Origin: Diplolepis rosae
Lineage: Eukaryota > Arthropoda > Insecta > Hymenoptera > Diplolepididae
Reading direction: 5' to 3'
NCBI GenBank assembly: GCA_030998225.1
Contig: JAPYXD010000715.1
Location: forward strand, 6,204,501 to 6,268,500
DNA: 64,000 nucleotides
In this document: positions 11,055 through 21,709 of the stretch, in pieces
Layout: every line of letters begins with the position of its first letter
Numbering within the stretch: position 1 is the stretch's first letter
Program-made: the position numbers and the translations under genes
The notes under the pieces: generated by a model
What the model was told of the DNA's origin: nothing
The model's database searches: none
Seen by the model: the letters and a program-made list of their open reading frames with translations, nothing else

Positions 11055-12085
11055 GTTGTCAATGTCCTCAGATTGCTTTAGGGATTCGCCATCCGAGCAA
11101 GAGCTAAGGAGACCATTAAGGGGTTTTTCCAATAAGTTTGCTATTTCGGTGCTTCTGTATTTCGCAGTGCGATTTATTAAATTGGGGTATAATTCCCTCA
11201 TCATAGTTATAAGTGCCTGAATGTCGTTTGTGTAGTCTTTAGCAATGGCGGCAGGATTTGAAGCTCCTATTGCCTTTTCAAAAAAGCTTTTAAAATGAAT
11301 GTAGTTAAGGGGGTATATGTTGTTTGGTCATTCGAAGGAAGTTCTGATCGGTTGTAATAAGTTGTCAGTGCTTTTTCCTTCAACAGGTGTAATGGCTTGG
11401 CTTTTCCTTTGTTTTTTGGATTTTGGTGGTTTCGTAGCTATCCGTTCTTCTCCTGTTGGATTGGGAAAGTCTTTTATTTTGACCCCGAGAGGCTCATTAT
11501 TACATATATTGTCCGAAATCGTGAAGAGGGTGCTTGTTTCAGAAAGAGGGCGTTTGCTGCCTGTGTTTGGAGGCTCTGATATTGGATTGGAGGGGGGGGG
11601 GGGGGCTCTAGAAATTCTTTCATCTAAATGTTTGCCGGGACGTCAATAAATGGCGTTGCAGATAGAGTAGGATTTGTGTCACCAGGGTTTTCAGGTATCG
11701 CTGCAGGTGTAGTCTTGCAGTTTTTGGCAATGTGCCCTGGCTTTTTGCATAGGAAACAAGTTAAGGTGTCAGTTGTTACGTATATACAATAAGAGGTGTC
11801 TCCATAGTTGATTTGTAGTGATTCTGGAATTTTCGAAAGACTGTCAGGGTATATATACACCTGTCTTCGGAAACTGAGTATGTGGGTGAAACCGGGTTCT
11901 GATATACCGGCTCTCAGGAATGTTAGCTGAGAGGTTGTAACAACATCAATATTATTAAGTACTGTTATTATGACGGAATGCGGAATAATAGGACAAACAT
12001 TTGATAATATGAGTTTCTTATATTTAGTGATCAAAGGTCGAAGTTCCAATACGTGTTCTCTTATACGGATATTCCCGTGTTTAAA
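11055..12085 (-). pseudogene. Non-LTR retrotransposon ORF1 (zinc-knuckle gag-like protein)
   Basis: The best-preserved block is 12049-11624: about 140 residues ending in one CCHC knuckle, CFLCKKPGHIAKNC. The frame shifts at a C-tract (11590-11604, read as G on the plus strand). It then resumes with a proline- and lysine-rich segment and a C-terminal helix block ending near 11055, about 20 bases before the ORF2 start. ORF1 proteins bind the element RNA as a ribonucleoprotein. Frameshifts make it non-functional. Confidence 0.65.
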
Positions 12086-12289
12086 ATTAAAAAATGAAGT
12101 TCAAATAATTTTTTTCATCTGAAACATTGCTTTAGCGTAAAGCTGATGCAAAACCGTTTCCAAGACCTCCATAAAAATTAATTTGGATAACTTTTGTAGA
12201 AGTTGATAAGGTCCTCGGGGATGGTGTAGGAAGTGGGAGAGGGACGCTTATGCTAGGTGGGTGTCGGCTGGGTTCCAGCAACAGAGTGT

Positions 12290-12744
12290 AGCGTGAGAGA
12301 GAGAGAGAGTGCGTGGTAAAGAGAGAGGGAGCCGACTGGGTTGCCAGTGGCTGTAGTGAAGTGAGAGTGTGTGTATCGACTGGGTGCCAGCGACAGAGCA
12401 GTGAGGGAGTGAGTCGGCTGGTTTCCAGCGACTGTGTAGAGAGTGTGAGGGAGAGCGAGTGTGTGAGTATGTCGGCTGGATACCAGCGACAGTGTAGATA
12501 GCGAGAGAGAGTGGGTGTATGTCGGCTGGGTGCCAGCGACGGTGTGGTGAGCGAGAAAGAGAGTGTGTGTGTCGACTGGATGCCAGCGACAGTGTAGGGA
12601 GAGAGAGAGAGAGAGAGTGTGTACGTCGGCTGGGTGCCAGCGACAGTGTAGAGAGCAGGGGAGAGAGAGTATGTCGGCTGGGTGCCAGCGACAGTGTAAA
12701 GAGCGAGGGAGAGAGAGTGTGAGAGACCGATTGGGATACCAGCG
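12290..12744. repeat. Minisatellite, (ga)n-rich with 'cggctgggtgccagcgacag' units
   Basis: A core of about 22 bases (tcggctgggtgccagcgaca) plus a variable (ga)n/(gt)n spacer repeats about ten times at 55-80-bp spacing. Reading frames on both strands (e.g. 12253-12795) simply translate the repeat. The array is cut at 12744 by P-like copy 1. A related GA-rich tail continues after that element at 15223. Confidence 0.75.
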
Positions 12745-13035
12745 GCTCAAATCAGGACGTGCAAACCTAATGGAAAGGTGGTGGACCGTTAGCAACTAGC
12801 GCCGTGTACAGCACTGCGCATGAACTACCATTATGTGTGCACGTGTTAGTGCATATACATGCATACGTAGGTTCTTTAAATGTGTTACAAAGAATATATT
12901 CAAATAAAATTAAAAGGAAATTGAAGATTTAGCGCAAAATTGTGAAAATTTAATTCAAGAGTGAGAAGTTATATTGATATCAACTCACTCTTTAATTACA
13001 TTTTCACAATTTTGCCTTAAATCATGGTTTTCTCG

Positions 13036-13242
13036 TCATAAATAAAAATCAAAAATATCTGTAATTTGTATTTTTATTTTCAGAAAATATAGTTGCTTAG
13101 CACATTTTGCGTTGATTTTTGTACTACAAGATAATCGAACACTTTGTGTGGTCGAGATAGCTCTCTTCGGTGTTGTGTGAAAGTCTTCTGCAAGTACATC
13201 CTTGCTGCTTCCTGCTTCTGGGATATCTTCTGATTCTTTTTT
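13036..13242 (-). pseudogene. Second exon of the P-like element, copy 1
   Basis: A polypyrimidine/TATATTCCAG acceptor precedes 13242. The frame is then open for 68 codons to TGA at 13036-13038. The start (KKESEDIPEAGSSKD) continues phase 0 from the GTAAGT donor of the upstream exon at 14657. The product is low-complexity and acidic, then basic. It contains no DDE or RNase H-like catalytic block, so the element cannot supply its own transposase. Confidence 0.5.
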
Positions 13243-13497
13243 CTGGAATATAGATTAAAAGCATTTAATTTCTATGAATATTTGAAATTTATTTCGTAAG
13301 TATTTTATAAAATAAATAAAAATAAATTTTATAAAATAAAACTCCAGTCACATGTTTCGCGAAATTGTGGTGGGAATTTCTGACATTGTGGAATTTGTAT
13401 GGGCAATTCTCAGCTATTTTTTCATAAATAATCCTTTGTAATTTTATACTATATATGTACTTGCATCTATATCTTCAGTAACATTTAGACAGAAGTA

Positions 13498-14356
13498 CAC
13501 TGCCGGTCGAAATTATTTGTTCACTTGTTGTTTCAGCTATTCCTAACGTGTCTTAATTTTTATAATAACAAGTTGAAATTTTTTTCCCTATCATAAAATA
13601 AAATTTTGCAAATAACAAATAAAACAAAATAAAAAATAATAAAATAAACTAAATAACAAAATTGAAGTCATTTTTTTTTTCACAGAAAAATTTCTTCAAT
13701 TTATATTGGAAAATACCATCTAGTTTTAAATAACGTTGGATTAATTCTGAATCATAGGTTGATAAGGTCGATATAGTAGAGTTCCGTTGTCACGTTCAGT
13801 GATACACTCTTCTAATGATCGACATAATCGACTGAAATGATTTAGAAAAATCAGAAAAAATAACAAAATGTTAACTTTATAAAAAAATATTTCAAAAAAC
13901 TTGAAATTTCAATCATTCTGAAAAATATTAACAACTCTGAAATTAATTAAGATTTTTAAAAGTTTTTTGTCTCATTTAAATGGTAGGTTTTCATAGTATT
14001 TTGCTAACTAATCAAGATATTTTCAGTTTTTTTTTCCTGGATTCTACCCGGCGTCAAAAATGATACAAAAAGGTCATAAAATTTTAAAAATGTGTAGCCA
14101 CTTACAAGAAATTTTTAAAAACCAATGTGTATCATATTTTAATAAAATTTATAGATTACTGTCTTCATTTGAAAATTTTCGACATGTTTGTACCATGTTT
14201 GACCCCAGGGTAGAATCCAAAAGAAAAATTCTAAAAATATCTTGATAAGTTAACAAACTTGGGCTCACTAGATGCAAAATTTAAATAATTATAAAAATTA
14301 AGACACTTTAAGAATAGCTAACACAGCAGGTGAATAAATAATTTTGACCGGTAGTG
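13498..14356. mobile_element. Tc1/mariner-type MITE nested in P-like copy 1 (859 bp)
   Basis: The ends are CACTGCCGGTCGAAATTATT and the complement CACTACCGGTCAAAATTATT, with TIRs of roughly 55-60 bases. A TA dinucleotide borders each side (13496-13497, 14357-14358). Its centre carries inverted 'ggattctacccgg...ccagggtagaatcc' blocks. It lies inside the intron of the THAP transcription unit. The frame at 14060-14245 is chance. Confidence 0.75.
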
Positions 14357-14656
14357 TATATATTACTTTTTTAGTTTGGTATCTCAAAATTACGTGCTAG
14401 AATTTTATTGTCATTCCTAAGGAAGTTTTAGATACTTCATCGAAGTTTCTTGTACTGTTTTATGTAAATTTTCTTACGATTTTTACATTTTTTCACATTT
14501 TCAAAGTTTACTTCGAAATAGGGCTCATATATGTAATATTTTATTTATTGCACTTAAAATTTTAGAAATAAAGATCACTAATGAGGACTCTGATCAGAGT
14601 CGAAAAGTTTGAAATTATATACAATATCGTATGAAATTAAAAATATTGTTACTTAC

Positions 14657-15029
14657 GTGTGCAAACTGCACGCTACTTTCTTCAAAGTCTCGTGTGCCTT
14701 CTGCAGGTTTTTCTACTTCGGGAATAAAAATTTTGAAGTCTGATGGGGAAGAAACACTCGCCGGTTTAATGTTCACATCACTTCCACTCTACACATCACT
14801 ACACGACGGTAAATTTAACGTCGGAAAAATGTCGATGACAAATAAAAAATTGTCTTTCTAGTACTTCGAGATATCCTAACCTCGACAAGTAGGGATTTGA
14901 GCATGCTTCTATCCATCGTTGTCCGGCATTTTCTTTCTTCGGAAACCGATGAATTGATACATTGTTCTTCCGACCCCTTTTGGAGGTATACCCACTCACA
15001 GCACATTGAATTCCGTACTTCGAATTCAT
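14657..15029 (-). pseudogene. THAP-domain exon of the P-like element, copy 1
   Basis: ATG at 15029 opens a 76-codon frame with THAP hallmarks: Cys at residue 9 (QCAVSGY), IHRFPKK, a conserved Trp (QRWIEAC) and the closing ICHRHF pair. The second zinc ligand is Tyr (CAVSGY), where THAP domains have Cys. The frame closes at 14799. A serine/aspartate-rich frame offset by one base continues to a strong donor (CAC|GTAAGT) at 14657/14656. In this copy that frame has an extra TAG near 14790. THAP domains bind the element termini in P-type transposases. Confidence 0.65.
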
Positions 15030-15222
15030 TTTAAATGATTATAAAGCGCGATCGCGTACGAATTGTTGATACTTGTATACAACAATGGGGGAACTCATAC
15101 GAAGCCGTTCCCGTTGCCGCACTCCGCCCGCTTCCGACAACTAGCGCCGCGTACACCACCGCACATGAACTATCCTACGGAGATACCCAATACATTAGAG
15201 GTCGACCTGCCCTGGCTCAAAT

Positions 15223-15960
15223 GCAGCGAGAGAGAGTGCGTAGTCTAGGCGTTGAAGGTTCTTGTAGGCGGCGAGTGGAGATATCCCGGGATCGGAGTCG
15301 GGAGCAAGAAATGGCACCGGAGAAGTCGGTATATCGTAGGACTTTATTTTTACAATATTCAACTACACTTAGTTTTGCAGTAAGTCGAGATACTAGGCGT
15401 TAGCGGAGGTCGGACGACGTTTGACTGTCGTCGTAGTCCAGGGAAGGTGCCCTGGACTGAACTGTCACTCCAACGTCCCGAGGCCCTTTTTATAGGGATG
15501 GAAAAATCGGGGAGAAGTGTCGTAGTGGAAGGAGTATGGTTTTTTCTACATAGTTTTTCGAGTACCGATACTCCTTCCCCTTGCAAGTTCACTGACCACT
15601 TGGAGGGAGGTAACGTTGCTGTCCCTCTCACTCCTGTGGCCAGCATCGTTTCGTCCTTTTCTTCCCAATTCGTAGCGATTGATTGGGAAGGAGTAGGCGT
15701 AGAGAGAAGTGCTCTCCTCTCTGCTTTTCCTTGCCTTTCCCGGCTTTCACTTTTCTAGCTTGCAGTGAGTGAAGGCCGTTCTTAGGCAAGGGAGGTGAGA
15801 CGATAGAAGGGAAGGCACTCGCATCTGGTCGGCCAGTTGCAGTGGTGCGACAAGGTCGGGGCTTTTCCGATGTTAGTGCGTGTGTCGGAAAAGGACGCAT
15901 GGCCGAAACCTTCTAACAGTACCACTTTTCCAGAGCCTCGAGTCGTTTTTCCAGAGTGAA
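15223..15960 (-). promoter_or_regulatory. LTR-like sequence read on the minus strand
   Basis: On the minus strand a TATAAAAAGGGCC box (about 15486-15498) is followed about 145 bases later by an AATAAA signal (about 15342-15348), a spacing typical of U3-R of an LTR. The segment is GC-richer than its surroundings and has no domain-bearing frame; the overlapping ORFs here are chance. Exact LTR ends were not found, and copy 1 of the P-like element adjoins it. Confidence 0.35.
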
Positions 15961-15999
15961 TTTCGGACAAGCGTCTTCTAATGGTAGGAAAGTGTGATG

Positions 16000-16337
16000 G
16001 TTTTCTACCATTACTATATACGGCTTAAGGCGCGTATATCAAAGTTATGGTTAATTGAGTATCAGCGTGCGCGGTAAAAGGTTGAAAATTTGAGCCCCTG
16101 TATATTGACGACCCGTCTTACTAGAGACGTTCTCTTAGGGAAATTAAAAGAGGTTCATTAGGACAATAATTTCGCGGACTTTCAAGGAAATCGAAGACAA
16201 AAAGTTTTTAGGCGGGTACACTTGACGAATTTTTCCCCATATATGAATTGTGTTGACAAATGTGTATAGTGACTTTTGAATCAATTAAATAAATTCAATT
16301 TGTATCATTTGATAATCGATGTGTCTTTCATTGACTT
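16000..16337 (+). repeat. LTR fragment upstream of the Gypsy pol
   Basis: The block 16283-16333 (tctgt-free AT stretch with 'aataatcg/gataatcg' and 'gtgtctttcattgact') matches the complement of 20677-20727, which lies in the LTR inserted further on. AATAAA at about 16287 is the likely polyadenylation signal. The fragment ends abruptly at about 16337, where protease coding sequence starts. Primer-binding site and gag are therefore deleted. Confidence 0.45.
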
Positions 16338-16775
16338 CTAGCAATCATACAACAAAAATAAATATTTCAAAATCTACTGCAATCCCATCAATTATAATAT
16401 CAACGGAAGGTTTAAAAAATCCAACACACATGATGATTGATACTGGTGCTGCTCGAAATTTAATTAAACAAAAGGTACTCAACCTTGAAGTACCAATAAA
16501 TAGCCAAAACGTATCCAACGATATTTAACATTATTCCGAATAAAGTCCCAGTAGAAGAAGATGGAGTATTAGGATCAGAATTCTTTTAAGATAATAGTGT
16601 AAATATAAACTATACTTCAAAATGCTTTGAAATTGAAAACCACTGTTACCCTTTCAAATCTACCAATACATTTACTATTCCAGCTCGAACAGTTACAACA
16701 TTTTATGTTGATATAAAAAATACAGAAAAGAGAGAAGGGTATGTACCTCGATTACATATCCAAGATGGCGTTTAC
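16338..16775 (+). pseudogene. Gypsy element: aspartic protease and linker
   Basis: The protease signature MMIDTGAARNLI is clear, with active-site Asp-Thr-Gly. The frame then shifts at about 16525 and continues through DGVLGSEFF, with a TAA right after. A linker follows, with VTTFYVDIKN and YVPRLHIQDGVYVGD, leading directly into the RT frame at 16776. In 17.6/297-like Gypsy elements the protease sits at exactly this place at the start of Pol. No gag precedes it. Confidence 0.7.
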
Positions 16776-17690
16776 GTGGGAGATACAGTTGTAAAAAACC
16801 ACAAGGGAAAAGCTTATTTAAAATTTGCGGATACAAATGAAATACCAATAACATTATCAGTCCCAATAGTTAATTTAGAAGATTTTGAAGAACAAGAATG
16901 TTATAAACAAATTGAAAATTTACATAATTTTAAACAAACAAATAAGGAGGATTTATCAAGTAAAATATTAAATAACTTTTTGAGAACTGATAATTCCCTA
17001 ATGAACTCATGCAAATTTTATAATGTAACAGACGAAGACAGAGTAGAATGTATTAAAAAACTTCTTCAATTAGACCATTTAAATCAAGATGAATATGAAC
17101 ATGTAGCAAAATTAAATAAGAATAATGCAGATAGATTTCAAATCCCAGAAAAACCACTTGAAGCTACTTATGTATTACAACATTCAATTCCTACTGTAGA
17201 TGATGCTCCAATTTTTTCAAGACAATATAGATTTCCCCCAGTTCACAAGGAAGAAATTACAAGACAAGTCGATGAATTATTAAAGAATAAAATAATCAAG
17301 CCATCACAGTCACCATATAACACTCCAGTATGGATAGTTCCTAAAAAACCTGCTTCTCAAGCAAAAATAAAATGGAGAATGGTTCTTGATTTTCGTAAAT
17401 TAAATGAAAAAACAATTCGCGATTCGCATCCTCCACCTAATATAAACGATATACTTGATTCTCTAGGATCACAAAATATTTTTCAGGGATTAATGGATTT
17501 GACATTAACTGAATTAATCGGAACGGAACTTTTTGTATATCTTGATGACATAGTTATATATGCAAATACTCTACAAGAGCACAAAATTAAATTTAACAAT
17601 TTAGCAGAAAGACTTAGAAAAGAATATCTTCATTTACAACCAGACAAATGCGAATTTTTACGACCCGAAGTAGGATAATAAGGTTATATA
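16776..17690 (+). pseudogene. Gypsy element: reverse transcriptase with internal deletion
   Basis: One 300-codon frame covers the N-terminal RT region. It shows IIKPSQSPYNTPVWIVPKK, WRMVLDFRKLNEKT and the YLDDIVIYA active site with both Asp. Between QGLMDL (first-Asp motif) and ELFVYLDD about 55 residues that normally form the palm core are missing, replaced by a short TLTELIGT. This deletion abolishes polymerase activity. Two adjacent stops (TAATAA, about 17679) end the frame. The next block continues in the same sense. Confidence 0.8.
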
Positions 17691-18345
17691 ATTGATAAAA
17701 ATGGAGTACGTCCAGATCCAAAAAAAATAGCTGTAAAAAACTTTCCAATCCCAAAAACACAGAAAAATGTTAAACAATTTGTAGGCTTAGCAGGATATTA
17801 TAGACGATTTATTGATGGATTCTCAAAATTTGCAAGTCTTCTAAATCAACTTCTAAAAAAAGATATACCTTTTAATTGGACAGAAAAACAGCAAGCAGCT
17901 TTCGATATTTTAAAAGCAAAATTATGTGAAGAACCACTTTACAACGACCTGACTTTTCTCAGCCCTTTATACTCACAACAGATGCCTGAGGATTTGCAAT
18001 AGGAAGTAGTGTATCACAAAGAAAAATACGTAAAGATAAGCCAATAGCATATGCTTCACTTAGTCTAAGTGATACTGAGAAAAAATATAATACTCATGAG
18101 AAAGAAGCTCTTGCTTTAATTGTATGGAAGAAAATTTACTTTAGTGACTGATCACAAACCTCTACTTTGGTTTCAAAATTCTAAAGACCCTTGCTCACGA
18201 GTTTCACGTTGGGGATTGAAAATGGCAGAATATGATTTTGGTGTAATTTACAAAGCAGGAAAAATTAATGTAAATGCAGACGCTCTCTCAAAAGAAATCC
18301 CATTGATCATAACAAGGAGAAATCAAGATATTTACAAGTTGATGA
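17691..18345 (+). pseudogene. Gypsy element: RT thumb/connection and RNase H
   Basis: It reads GYIIDKNGVRPDPKKI, FVGLAGYYRRFIDGF and FNWTEKQQAAFDILK, the usual RT-to-RNase H bridge. After a frameshift near 17940 RNase H follows: TTDACGFAIG (Asp), THEKEALALI (Glu), LVTDHKPLLW (Asp) and VNADALSKE (Asp). A short deletion lies at about 18122 between ALALIV and YGRKF. All four catalytic residues remain, but spread over two frames. Confidence 0.75.
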
Positions 18346-18598
18346 CAATGATACTTTTATGACTTCTCAAGAAAAAATGTTTTCCAAGAAAACTTTTACA
18401 AAAAATATACAACGAAAACCTAAAAATGAGGTATAACCTTTAAAACGAAGAAACTTGAATCCAGGAATCGTACCAAACGACTTAGATCATTTTAGCGAAA
18501 ATTCAGAAGCCCAAATATTAAATATTGACTCAAAAATTCCATGATTTTTTTAAGAATTCCTTAGTGAAGAATCATTTAGTGAGATTGGTAAAAATATT

Positions 18599-19410
18599 TT
18601 GAAATACACAAATTTATTAAAAAATATGGCTTCAAGACTTATTTTTATGAAAATATTTTTATTAAGTCCAATGTTTTCTAAAGAATACGAAAATTTATTA
18701 TGCGAAACTATTACTACAAGAGCTCAAAAGAGAATACAACAAGAAAAAGCAAAATATTTGAATCAAAATGAAATCCAAGAAAAATTAGACAAACATTTTT
18801 CTTCTAAACCTCTTGTAAAAAAACCACGAGGTAGACCAAGAAAAAATCTACTTACAAATTTAAAAAATATTCCCTCTCAATCAAAAAGAAAGAGAGGTAG
18901 ACCAAGAAAACAAATATATGAAGATGAATTACCAGAAAGAAATATGCAAAAGGGCAGCCGAACAAAAGTAGAATCAGATTCCGACTCTGACTTTGATATT
19001 TCAGATTATTTAAAACAAACTCAAGCAAGAAACAGAAAAACAAGAATGCCAAGAAGACAAAAAATATTAATGAATTTGAAAGTAAAGAAAGTGAAAATTG
19101 TTTTTCAACTTCAGAAAATGAAATCAACGAAACTGAAACCTCACACGAAGGAAATAATGAAAGAAATTATGAAGGAAATACTGAAGAAAGTTTTGAAGAT
19201 GATTTTGAAGAAAATTTTGAAAAGAATTTCGAACAGAATTTTGAAGACAATTTTGAAGACAATCTTGAGGGAAATTTTGAAGAAAAGTTTGAAGAAAACC
19301 AAGAAGAAAACTTGGAAGAAAAATTCGAAGAGCCTTATTTTAAGGAAAATTTGAAACTAAACCAAAAATCTCAAATAATTTCTGGAAAAAACGATAATTA
19401 TCGTAATGAT
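18599..19410 (+). pseudogene. Gypsy element: AT-hook and acidic-repeat insert between RNase H and integrase
   Basis: About 120 codons after RNase H, a frame carries two AT-hook motifs: KKPRGRPRKN (about 18818-18847) and KRKRGRPRKQ (about 18883-18912). A Ser-Asp patch (SDSDSDFD) follows. One base shift near 19045 then opens a strongly acidic repeat in the next frame, with units such as DFEENFEKNFEQNFEDNFED (19193-19270). AT-hooks bind the minor groove of AT-rich DNA. Such an insert is not part of the standard Gypsy Pol. It may steer integration, or be a captured host segment. Confidence 0.6.
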
Positions 19411-19506
19411 TAGAATCGTCCACCCTCAGAACCTCCTTCTATAAACTCCCAAACAGAAAAAATTATAACGAGGAAAAATATAGTTGAATGCCGCGATCAA
19501 TTAACT

Positions 19507-20588
19507 ATGCGACAAGATAATTATGTCTATTTTGTTACAACAAATGGAACTCCTCGCGACAACGGATCAAAAACTTTAGAAAAACGTGAAACATTACCAA
19601 AATTTAAAAATTTACAGAAAGGGATAGCAAGAGAAACTAAAAAAGGAAACTACTACTATTTTGTACTTCCAAATGAAGAAGAAACTAAATACAATTTATC
19701 CGAAAGTTTAAATAATATAAAATTATCAATCTACTCATTACGTGCAAAATTTGAAATTACGATTTCTAAAACTTCCAGAATTAATCATATACCTTGGGAA
19801 GAAGTGAAATCAATTTTCGACTCAATTTCTTCAAATTCAACTACAAAAATTATAGTTTGTAATGGAATAATGCAATATCCAACGAAAGAACAACGAACTC
19901 ATTCAATTGAAGGAGCTCATTCTTCAGCATTAGGAGGCCATAAAGGCGTTACAAAAACCTATGGTCGAATTCGCCAAAAAATTGTTTGGGAAAATATGAA
20001 AGTAGACATTCAAAAATATATTCAAGGCAACTTATATATTATAACCATACAGGACAATTTTATAAAATATTCTTTAGCAATACCTCTTCCTATTCACCAA
20101 GCTAGTACGATAGCAGATGCTTTCGTGAAAAAATTTATTTGTATATTGGGTCACAGAAAGGAGTACTTACTGACCAAGGCAGAGATTTTTTAAGTAATTT
20201 ATTAAAAAGATTGGCAAAACGTTTTAGAATTAAACGATTTCGTACCACAGCTTTTCAACCTCCATCAAACGGGTCATTAGAACGTTCACATCATGTTTTA
20301 GGAGAATATCTCAAACAATTTGTTGCAAAAAATTAAGAATGGGATGAATGGCTTGAACTAGCAATGTTCTCGTATAATACTAGTGTACATGAAGGCACAA
20401 AATGCACACCCTATGAATTGGTTTTTGGAAAATTAGCTCGTGAACCTTCCAGTGAACCTTTATCACAACAAGAAAAATTACAAACGTATGATGATTATTT
20501 AATTAATTTCGTAACACAACTACACGAAATGCGAACACAAGCAAGAGAGAATCTTATTCCAGCAAAACAAAAATCGAAAATATATTAT
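19507..20588 (+). pseudogene. Gypsy element: integrase with deleted CxxC and first Asp
   Basis: The zinc-binding N-terminus keeps the His pair (HSSALGGHKGVTKTYGRI), but the CxxC pair and first catalytic Asp are gone; KYIQ joins directly to NLYIITIQDNF. After a frameshift (about 20140) the core continues with VLTDQGRDF (second Asp) and FQPPSNGSLERSHH (catalytic Glu). The third part (MFSYNTSVHEGTKCTPYELV) is typical of Gypsy integrases. The reading stops at 20588, where a 7.2-kb insertion begins. The missing end resumes at 27786. Confidence 0.75.
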
Positions 20589-21709
20589 TGTTACGTCACA
20601 AGTACGAAAATACTTTGATCGAAGATTCCTCGTTTTAAGTTAGGATCAAGTGATCCTCGCTTAGGGATGAGGGTAAGTCAATGAAAAGACACGACGATTA
20701 TTAAATAATACAAATTAAATTTATTAAAATAATTGTTATTTTGAATTTATAAAAATGTCGATTGAAATGGTATGAAATTGGAGGCACAGGCTGGTTGGTA
20801 GGAAAACGACAGAAGATATAGGGAGAAGTACGGTACCTGTTGTCAGAGATGAGTTGGGAGATTGCTAAAGTAATGGAATAAGAGAATTTCACAAAAGTGG
20901 GCTGATAAACGCGCCCTCTGAACGCGTTGCGCAAAATTTGTATATATATATATATATATAAACTACCATCGGAAATTACAGAGGTTGACCTAGAGTTTCA
21001 ACTTTCGTTAAAGTGATTTATTTTATAGAAAGATATTACAAAAGAAATTTTAATTTAGATCTCTTTGAAGGAAATTAATAAGTATGTAAAAAAATTAAAA
21101 TTTTAAAAGATTTTTTTTAGTATGTCTTCATAGTGATTTGTTAACCTAATTAAAATATTTTTAGAAAGTCTTTTCTGGATTCTATATGCTGGGGTTGAAC
21201 ATGTTAGAAAAAGTCGTGTAATTTTAAAAATGTGTATCCCCATACCAATGAAATCTTAAAGTGTGCTGTTCGATAAAATATTAGATATAATATATTTTAC
21301 TTTTGAATAATCAAACCTTTTATTTATACTTATATATTGAAATTTCCATTTATAATATGTTATGCATTCTGAAAGTTTTTTCAAAATGTTTTATTCTAAA
21401 GGATTTATTTTCAATTTTACTTCATACCAAATTAAAGTTAGTGTACGATTTCGTGTGCTAATTTTGATATAATTTATGTATTTTTCAAATATTTAAACCT
21501 TTTATACTCAAACATTCAGAATTATTTTGAATTCAAAATGTTTTAATAAATTGCATTGGCTTTAGGGTCCATAAATGAAGAAGTCTATTATAAATTAAAT
21601 CAAGGGTCATTACAATCTACTATTTTAATTGTTTTGATAAAACATTGAATAATTTAAAAACATTAAACATATTAATACGTTCATAGTTACATACTTAAGT
21701 GAATTACAT

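Larger units (their letters stand above)
12753..15214 (-). mobile_element. P-like THAP transposon, copy 1 (2462 bp)
   Basis: The ends are CAGGACGTGCAAACCTAATG and, on the complement of the right end, CAGGGCAGGTCGACC; these are imperfect TIRs beginning CAGG. A perfect 8-bp direct repeat GCTCAAAT flanks it (12745-12752 and 15215-15222). An 8-bp duplication plus a THAP-domain exon fits the P superfamily. A direct subterminal repeat (caactagcgccgcgtacan) lies near both ends (12791 and 15140). The element is too short for a full transposase, and 859 bp of it is an inserted MITE. Confidence 0.8.

Noticed and set aside
12253..12799. 180-codon and shorter frames on both strands
   Set aside because: They translate the GA-rich minisatellite; the peptides merely repeat with the array.
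14060..14245. 61-codon frame also present at 32841-33026
   Set aside because: It lies in a TA-flanked MITE and recurs only because the MITE is inside both P-like copies.
15035..15900. Several overlapping frames in the GC-richer stretch
   Set aside because: They overlap on both strands without any domain and coincide with LTR-type promoter and poly(A) signals.
18900..19127. Minus-strand 91-codon frame opposite the AT-hook region
   Set aside because: It is the complement of a lysine/glutamate-rich sequence, giving an F/L-rich peptide by composition.
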